Assembly: GCF_000414115.1 (NCBI RefSeq)
Contig: NZ_AOPZ01000537.1
Location: forward strand, 1-35,389
Source: Streptomyces aurantiacus JA 4570
GTDB lineage: Bacteria; Actinomycetota; Actinomycetes; Streptomycetales; Streptomycetaceae
Direction of reading: 5' to 3'
Length of the DNA: 35,389 bases
The translations under genes and the position numbers were made by a program. Shown one piece after another: positions 31,604-35,389 of this stretch (within the stretch, counting starts at the first letter, position 1; each line of letters begins with the position of its first letter). The notes below the pieces were generated by a model, which was given only the letters and a program-made list of their open reading frames with translations, ran no database searches and was not told the DNA's origin.

Positions 31604-32430
31604 CCGACCGGCTGCTCCAGGCGGAGCACCTCAGCAAGACCTACTCCTTGCCGGGAGGCGGCTCCCACACGGCCGCCGAGGACGTGAGCTTCACGGTCCC
31701 CGAGGGCGGGGCCCTGGGCATCGTGGGCGAGTCCGGCTCGGGCAAGACGACGGTGGCCAGAATGCTCGTGGGTCTGGCCCGCCCGGACCACGGCAGGATC
31801 ACCGTCGCGGGCAGGGAACGCGAACCCCGCGCCCCGAGGGGCAGGACGGCCCGCCTGACCAGGGCGAGGGAGATCCAAATGGTCTTCCAGGATCCCTATG
31901 TCTCCCTGGACCCCCGCCTCACCGCGACCCAGTGCCTGCACACGGCCCTGCGCCTGCACGGCAGGCCGGAGTCCGAGGCCGGGCCCCTCCTGGACCGCGT
32001 GGGTCTGGGCAGCAGGGAGGCCGACGCCCGCCCGAGGGACCTCTCCGGCGGCCAGCGCCAGCGCCTGGCGATAGCCCGGGCCCTCGCGGTGGACCCGAGG
32101 ATCCTGGTCCTGGACGAGGCGGTCGCCGCCCTGGACGTATCGATCCAGGCCCAGATCCTCCGCCTCCTGGCGGAGATCAGAAGAGAGACGGCCGTGGCCC
32201 TGGTCTTCGTGAGCCACGACCTGGCGGTGGTCCAACACGTCACGGACGAGGTCCTGGTGATGCGCACCGGCAGGGTGGTGGAACGCGGCCCGACCCACAG
32301 AGTCCTGACGACCCCCGAGCACCCCTACACCCACCTGCTCCTGGCCTCCGTACCAACAACGGAGGACTGGGACCCGACAGCAGCGGCCCGAGCGAGGGAA
32401 AGAGCCGCCGCAACCGAAGAGGGGCCTTAG
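31600..32430 (+). CDS. ABC ATPase, DppF type
   Basis: A 276-residue nucleotide-binding subunit, short for DppF because the C-terminal oligo_HPY extension stops soon after HPYTHLLLASVP. Walker A is GESGSGKTTVA, the Q-loop is IQMVFQDPYVSLDPR, the signature is LSGGQRQRLAIARAL, Walker B is ILVLDEAVAALD, and the switch His is in FVSHDL. The usual DEPVSALD form is changed to DEAVAALD, without loss of catalytic Glu. With the previous genes it completes a five-subunit importer. The stop codon TAG lies inside the 31-bp dispersed repeat that begins at 32427. Confidence 0.93.
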   Translation: MTDRLLQAEHLSKTYSLPGGGSHTAAEDVSFTVPEGGALGIVGESGSGKTTVARMLVGLARPDHGRITVAGREREPRAPRGRTARLTRAREIQMVFQDPYVSLDPRLTATQCLHTALRLHGRPESEAGPLLDRVGLGSREADARPRDLSGGQRQRLAIARALAVDPRILVLDEAVAALDVSIQAQILRLLAEIRRETAVALVFVSHDLAVVQHVTDEVLVMRTGRVVERGPTHRVLTTPEHPYTHLLLASVPTTEDWDPTAAARARERAAATEEGP

Positions 32431-32506
32431 CCCGTCCGGCGCTTGAGGACGAGGCCGAAGGCCGATGAAGCCGGTCCGGCGCTTGAGGACGAGGCCGAAG
32501 GCCGAT
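32427..32506 (+). repeat. Dispersed repeat, two tandem copies, right flank of the module
   Basis: A 33-bp core beginning GTCCGGCGCTTGAGGACGAG is present at 32434-32466 and, perfectly, at 32474-32506, 40 bp apart. The extended first copy (32427-32457) matches 24854-24884 at 30 of 31 positions. The pair follows the DppF-type stop codon and could also fold at the 3' end of the operon mRNA. Confidence 0.88.
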
Positions 32507-32545
32507 CAACCCCGCACAAGGCGCCCACGCCAGAAAAAGGCAGGA

Positions 32546-32584
32546 GCCCCGCTGCCCCCCACGCGGATGCGGGGGGTGCGGGGC
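32546..32584. terminator. Terminator between the ABC operon and csp
   Basis: GCCCCGC-TG-CCCCCC (32546-32560) pairs with GGGGGG-T-GCGGGGC (32571-32584) around a 10-nt loop, with one small bulge. It lies between convergent dppF-type and csp genes, 38 bp past the csp stop, and can serve both. Confidence 0.75.
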
Positions 32585-32621
32585 ACCTTGGGTACTGCTT
32601 CCGTTCCGGATCAACCTCGCA

Positions 32622-32825
32622 TTACGCGGGGGTGACGTTCTCCGCCTGCGGGCCCTTCGGGCCCTGCGTGACGTCGAAGGTCACGGCCTGGTTCTCCTCG
32701 AGGGAGCGGAAACCGCTGGCGTTGATCGCGGAGTAGTGCACGAAGACGTCGGGGCCTCCGCCTTCCTGGGCGATGAATCCAAAGCCCTTTTCGGCGTTGA
32801 ACCACTTCACGGTTCCGGTAGCCAT
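32622..32825 (-). CDS. CspA-family cold-shock protein
   Basis: A 67-residue single cold-shock domain. RNP1 is KGFGFI and RNP2 is VFVHYS. The sequence starts MATGTVKWFNAEKGFGFIAQ and ends GPKGPQAENVTPA, almost identical, as I remember it, to the Streptomyces cold-shock protein SC7.0/ScoF group. It binds single-stranded RNA and DNA and acts as an RNA chaperone. The Shine-Dalgarno AAGGAGGG before the ATG is perfect. The mRNA seems to have a long structured leader (32826-32967). It is divergent from mqnA. Confidence 0.95.
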   Translation of the reverse strand: MATGTVKWFNAEKGFGFIAQEGGGPDVFVHYSAINASGFRSLEENQAVTFDVTQGPKGPQAENVTPA

Positions 32826-33001
32826 AAGCCCTCCTTGGGCCAAAGGGTTGCCCTGCTCCAGAACCTGCGATTGTTGAAACAACTGCAAAAGTCTGAAAAC
32901 GACGAGAGCCTGCGGGTCACATGCGCTCCGCAGGCTCTGTACTGCAAGGGAAACCAAACTGCAACTTGCGGCGAGCTTAGCACGCAGGCACCCGGAAGCA
33001 A
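32826..33001 (-). promoter_or_regulatory. csp promoter and structured 5' leader
   Basis: On the minus strand TTGCTT (32996-33001), a 16-bp spacer and TAAGCT (32974-32979) form a likely promoter; transcription should start near 32967 and give a leader of about 140 nt. A perfect 11-bp stem (32905-32915 with 32928-32938, 12-nt loop) lies in the middle. TGCAGTACAGA at 32936-32946 (minus strand) matches the E. coli cspA cold box TGACGTACAGA at 9 of 11 positions. These fit cold-dependent control of the mRNA. Confidence 0.6.
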
Positions 33002-33104
33002 TAGGGATCAAGATCACGTCACCCGGAGGTTTGATGTGATCTCGAGGAGGGTTGACGGAAGCCCCTCCGGGGCCCCCGGCGCCCGCACCGTACCGGGACA
33101 GGGC

Positions 33105-33110
33105 TAGCCT
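33105..33110 (+). promoter_or_regulatory. -10 box of a leaderless mqnA promoter
   Basis: TAGCCT ends 7 nt before GTG 33118, with no Shine-Dalgarno sequence. The spacing supports leaderless transcription from the G of the start codon and decides the start. No clear -35 is visible. Confidence 0.55.
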
Positions 33111-33117
33111 CACCGAT

Positions 33118-34017
33118 GTGGACAATTCTCCCGCAGACACCTCGCACGCCGGCACCACGGACGCGGCCGGATCGGCCCGCACCGCACGGCCGCGCGTCGG
33201 CCACATCCAGTTCCTGAACTGCCTGCCCCTCTACTGGGGCCTGGCCAGGACCGGCACCCTCCTCGACTTCGAGCTCACGAAGGACACCCCGGAGAAGCTC
33301 AGCGAGCAGCTCGTGCGCGGTGAGCTGGACGTCGCGCCGGTCACGCTGGTCGAGTTCCTGAAGAACGCCGGCGAGCTCGTGGCCTTCCCGGACCTCGCCG
33401 TGGGCTGTGACGGCCCCGTCATGTCCTGCGTGATCGTGTCGCAGGTGCCGCTCGACCGCCTGGACGGGGCGCGGGTGGCCCTCGGCTCGACCTCGCGCAC
33501 CTCCGTACGCCTGGCGCAGCTCCTGCTGGCCGAGAAGATCGGCGTACGGCCCGACTACTACACGTGCCCGCCGGACCTCGGCCTGATGATGCAGGAGGCG
33601 GACGCCGCCGTCCTCATCGGCGACGCGGCGCTGCGCGCGAACCTCATCGACGGCCCCCGGCTCGGCCTGGAGGTCCACGACCTCGGCCAGATGTGGAAGG
33701 ACTGGACGGGCCTGCCGTTCGTCTTCGCGGTGTGGGCGGCGCGGCGCGACTACCTCGCGCGCGAGCCCGAGGTCGTACGCGAGGTGCACCAGGCGTTCCT
33801 CTCCTCGCGGGACCTGTCCCTGGACGAGGTCGCGAAGGTCTCGGAGCAGGCGGCCCGCTGGGAGGCGTTCGACGCGGGTGTCCTGGAGCGGTACTTCACG
33901 ACGCTCGACTTCCGCTTCGGCGGCGCGCAGCTCGAGGGCGTCGCGGAGTTCGCGCGGCGGGTCGGGCCGACGACGGGGTTCCCGGCGGACGTACGCGTGG
34001 AACTGCTCCAGCCGTAG
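33118..34017 (+). CDS. mqnA: Chorismate dehydratase MqnA
   Basis: A 299-residue protein starting at GTG 33118; an ATG-less extension to 33052 is possible but lies upstream of the -10 box. After a 30-residue Thr/Ala-rich tail the MqnA domain (VitK2_biosynth) begins with RVGHIQFLNCLPLYWGL. RGELDVAPVTLVEFL and VALGSTSRTSVRLAQLLL are the periplasmic-binding-protein-like segments that hold the substrate, and the DAAVLIGDAAL motif follows. MqnA removes water from chorismate to make 3-[(1-carboxyvinyl)oxy]benzoate, the first step of the futalosine pathway. It lies 24 kb from mqnE and is separately promoted, so entry into the pathway can be controlled apart from later steps. Confidence 0.94.
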   Translation: MDNSPADTSHAGTTDAAGSARTARPRVGHIQFLNCLPLYWGLARTGTLLDFELTKDTPEKLSEQLVRGELDVAPVTLVEFLKNAGELVAFPDLAVGCDGPVMSCVIVSQVPLDRLDGARVALGSTSRTSVRLAQLLLAEKIGVRPDYYTCPPDLGLMMQEADAAVLIGDAALRANLIDGPRLGLEVHDLGQMWKDWTGLPFVFAVWAARRDYLAREPEVVREVHQAFLSSRDLSLDEVAKVSEQAARWEAFDAGVLERYFTTLDFRFGGAQLEGVAEFARRVGPTTGFPADVRVELLQP

Positions 34018-34335
34018 CCCGGGCGCGGGAATTCGCTTTCACGAAATCGGGTACGCCGTCCGTCATCCAGGTGCTCTATTCGGCTGCCCCGATATGTCAC
34101 TTCCGTCGCAATAGAACTTGTCGTCGGGATTGAGGCCGGGTAACACGACGATGAATGGCGTGCCGTGTTCCGCGCGAACCGCGCGTCCCGTTCCGCGCGA
34201 ACCGCAAGCACCGCCGCCCGCGTCCTCGCATAGGCTGGCCGGCAGCACTGGCATGCGGCGGACGCCGGGGGAGTCGGCGGGTCACCGCATGGGGCACGCG
34301 GCATGCGGACAGCGCATCTGGGGGAGGGCTTCGCC
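34018..34335. other. 318-bp intergenic region before the kinase gene
   Basis: The first 130 bp are noticeably AT-richer than the rest of the window. On the minus strand a frame at 34063-34254 could encode up to 63 residues ending GTPFIVVLPGLNPDDKFYCD and a short tail, with a rare TTA Leu codon at 34141-34143. It has no convincing ribosome site, so I do not call it a gene, though the amino-acid sequence looks protein-like. The second half holds two GTTC-CGCGC-GAAC repeats and a possible -10 TAGGCT near 34231-34237. No RNA gene was recognised. Confidence 0.5.
34167..34205. repeat. Duplicated GTTCCGCGCGAACCGC element
   Basis: The same 16 bp occurs at 34167-34182 and 34190-34205, 23 bp apart. 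Each holds a GTTC/GAAC palindrome around CGCGC. It lies 130-170 bp upstream of the kinase start and may be a double operator. Confidence 0.65.
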
Positions 34336-35389
34336 ATGCACCCGCTCGAACCGGACGAACCCACCACGATCGGGCCCTATCGCCTGCTCGGGCGGCTCGG
34401 CTCCGGCGGCATGGGCCGGGTCTATGTGGGCCGCAGCACGGGCGGCCGCACGGTGGCCGTGAAGATCGTGCATCCGCACTTCGCCCTCGACGAGGAGTTC
34501 CGCGCCCGCTTCCGCCGCGAGGTCGAGGCGGCGCGGCGGGTCGGCGGCGACTGGACGGCCCCGGTCCTGGACGCGGACCCGGAGGCGTCGGTGCCGTGGG
34601 TGGCGACGGGGTACGCGGCCGGCCCGTCGCTGACGGAGGCGGTGCGGGACGCGGGCCCGCTGCCCGAGCACTCGGTGCGCGTCCTCGGCGCGGGCCTGGC
34701 GGAGGCCCTCGCGCACGTCCACGGCCTGGGCCTGGTGCACCGCGACGTGAAGCCGTCCAACGTCATGCTGACCCTGGACGGCCCGCGCCTGATCGACTTC
34801 GGCATCGCACGGGCGACGGACGGCACGGCGTCCCTCACCTCGACGGGCGTCTCCATCGGCTCGCCCGGCTACATGTCCCCGGAACAGATCCTCGGCAAGG
34901 GCGTCACCGGCGCGGCCGACGTCTTCTCCCTCGGCGCGGTCCTGGTCTACGCCGCGACGGGCGGCTCCCCCTTCCCCGGCGACTCCTCCGCCGCGCTCCT
35001 CTACAAGGTCGTCCACGAGCAGCCCCAACTGGACGCGATGAGCGGCGACTTGCGCGAACTCGCGGCGGCCTGCCTGGCCAAGTCGCCCGAGGAACGCCCC
35101 GCCCCCGCTGCCGTGGCCCACCGCCTCGCCCCCGCAGGCGCGGCCGCGCTGGTCTCGGCGGGCTGGCTGCCGGGGCCGCTGGTGGAGCGGGTGAGCCGGA
35201 GCGCGGTGCGGCTCCTCGACCTGGACGCGGGGGCGGCTGGGCCGTCCGGCGCGGGTTCCGGTGCGGTGGGCGGTGCTCCGGTGCCGGCCTCGGGGCCGGT
35301 GCCGTTCAGCGGGCCTGCGGTGGGGGTGTTCGGGCCGCCGGACGCGTCGTACGGAGAGGGGGCGGCGGCGCCCGCGACGGGCAGCGGGC
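34336..35389 (+). CDS. Hanks-type Ser/Thr protein kinase, 3' truncated
   Basis: The start ATG 34336 has GGGGAGGG 7 nt upstream; the frame is open to the window end (351 codons). The kinase domain spans about residues 13-270: Gly-loop GRLGSGGMGRVY, catalytic K43 in VAVKIV, HRDVKPSN with D137, DFG with D154, and the activation segment SIGSPGYMSPEQILG. Ile-Gly-Pro-Tyr-Arg-Leu at the start of the domain is typical of streptomycete kinases. After about residue 290 the sequence becomes Gly/Ala/Pro-rich, as in kinases with a linker to a membrane helix or sensor domain that would lie outside the window. It is probably autophosphorylating; targets are unknown. Confidence 0.93.
   Translation, partial: MHPLEPDEPTTIGPYRLLGRLGSGGMGRVYVGRSTGGRTVAVKIVHPHFALDEEFRARFRREVEAARRVGGDWTAPVLDADPEASVPWVATGYAAGPSLTEAVRDAGPLPEHSVRVLGAGLAEALAHVHGLGLVHRDVKPSNVMLTLDGPRLIDFGIARATDGTASLTSTGVSIGSPGYMSPEQILGKGVTGAADVFSLGAVLVYAATGGSPFPGDSSAALLYKVVHEQPQLDAMSGDLRELAAACLAKSPEERPAPAAVAHRLAPAGAAALVSAGWLPGPLVERVSRSAVRLLDLDAGAAGPSGAGSGAVGGAPVPASGPVPFSGPAVGVFGPPDASYGEGAAAPATGSG

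Noticed and set aside
32427..32506. Insertion-sequence ends or attachment sites at the dispersed repeats
   Set aside because: No transposase, integrase or tRNA gene lies in or near the enclosed segment, and a copy at 3757-3776 is in the opposite orientation, so they look like a passive intergenic family.
1..35389. rRNA, tRNA, CRISPR array or prophage
   Set aside because: No tRNA cloverleaf, rRNA segment, spaced direct repeats, integrase or phage structural gene was recognised on either strand by eye; a tRNAscan or Infernal search would settle this.

Overview
The window is chromosomal DNA from a streptomycete or close relative. GC content is very high, third codon positions are nearly all G or C, GTG starts are common, and there are several probable leaderless promoters. 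The gene set is typical of Streptomyces: the futalosine menaquinone pathway, a 67-residue cold-shock protein and a Hanks-type kinase. The run mqnL-mqnP-mqnM-lrp-mqnE-DUF4229, later followed by csp-mqnA-kinase, matches my recollection of the SCO4490-SCO4507 neighbourhood of S. coelicolor. I could not run a comparison.

Layout. 1-4132: a truncated CU044_5270-type envelope protein, an SRPBCC protein, a quinone oxidoreductase divergent from an ArsR repressor across an operator-rich promoter, a 2OG-Fe(II)-like oxygenase and a small PLDc_N membrane protein. 4221-9580: menaquinone genes mqnL, mqnP, mqnM and mqnE, interrupted by a 42-residue basic protein and an Lrp/AsnC regulator, then a DUF4229 protein and a strong terminator. 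9701-11254: a leaderless promoter, a 34-codon Cys-rich leader peptide of the VARLHVDLCR type, and a DAACS symporter. 11409-14376: a TetR regulator and a convergent htdX/fabG4-like pair (MaoC hydratase and long FabG). 14623-23028: a secreted TAP-like hydrolase, an XRE regulator divergent from a DHA2 exporter, a secreted lipase, an AraC regulator and a divergent FadD-type acyl-CoA ligase. 23064-24850: azlD-azlC and a divergent XRE-cupin regulator. 24932-32430: an RpiR/SIS regulator divergent from a five-overlap operon of a C45 Ntn-hydrolase and a complete oligopeptide ABC importer. 32622-35389: cold-shock gene, mqnA and a truncated Ser/Thr kinase.

How the parts fit. The mqn genes supply menaquinone, with MqnA and MqnE as the first two pathway enzymes, MqnP and MqnL/MqnM as late ones; mqnB, mqnC and mqnD are not here. 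The lipid genes (TetR, hydratase, reductase, lipase, FadD) look like one fatty-acid theme, and a shared 14-bp palindrome links the fabG promoter to the lipase promoter.

Most interesting points: (1) the Cys-codon leader peptide before the DAACS symporter, which predicts a cysteine-controlled cystine or sulfur-related importer; (2) the RpiR-C45-ABC module, bracketed by a 31-bp direct repeat (30/31 identical) and carrying a tandem-repeat linker directly before its catalytic Cys; (3) the shared TetR-type palindromes; (4) phased CGTTCG boxes at azlCD. No rRNA, tRNA, CRISPR array, transposase or prophage gene was seen.
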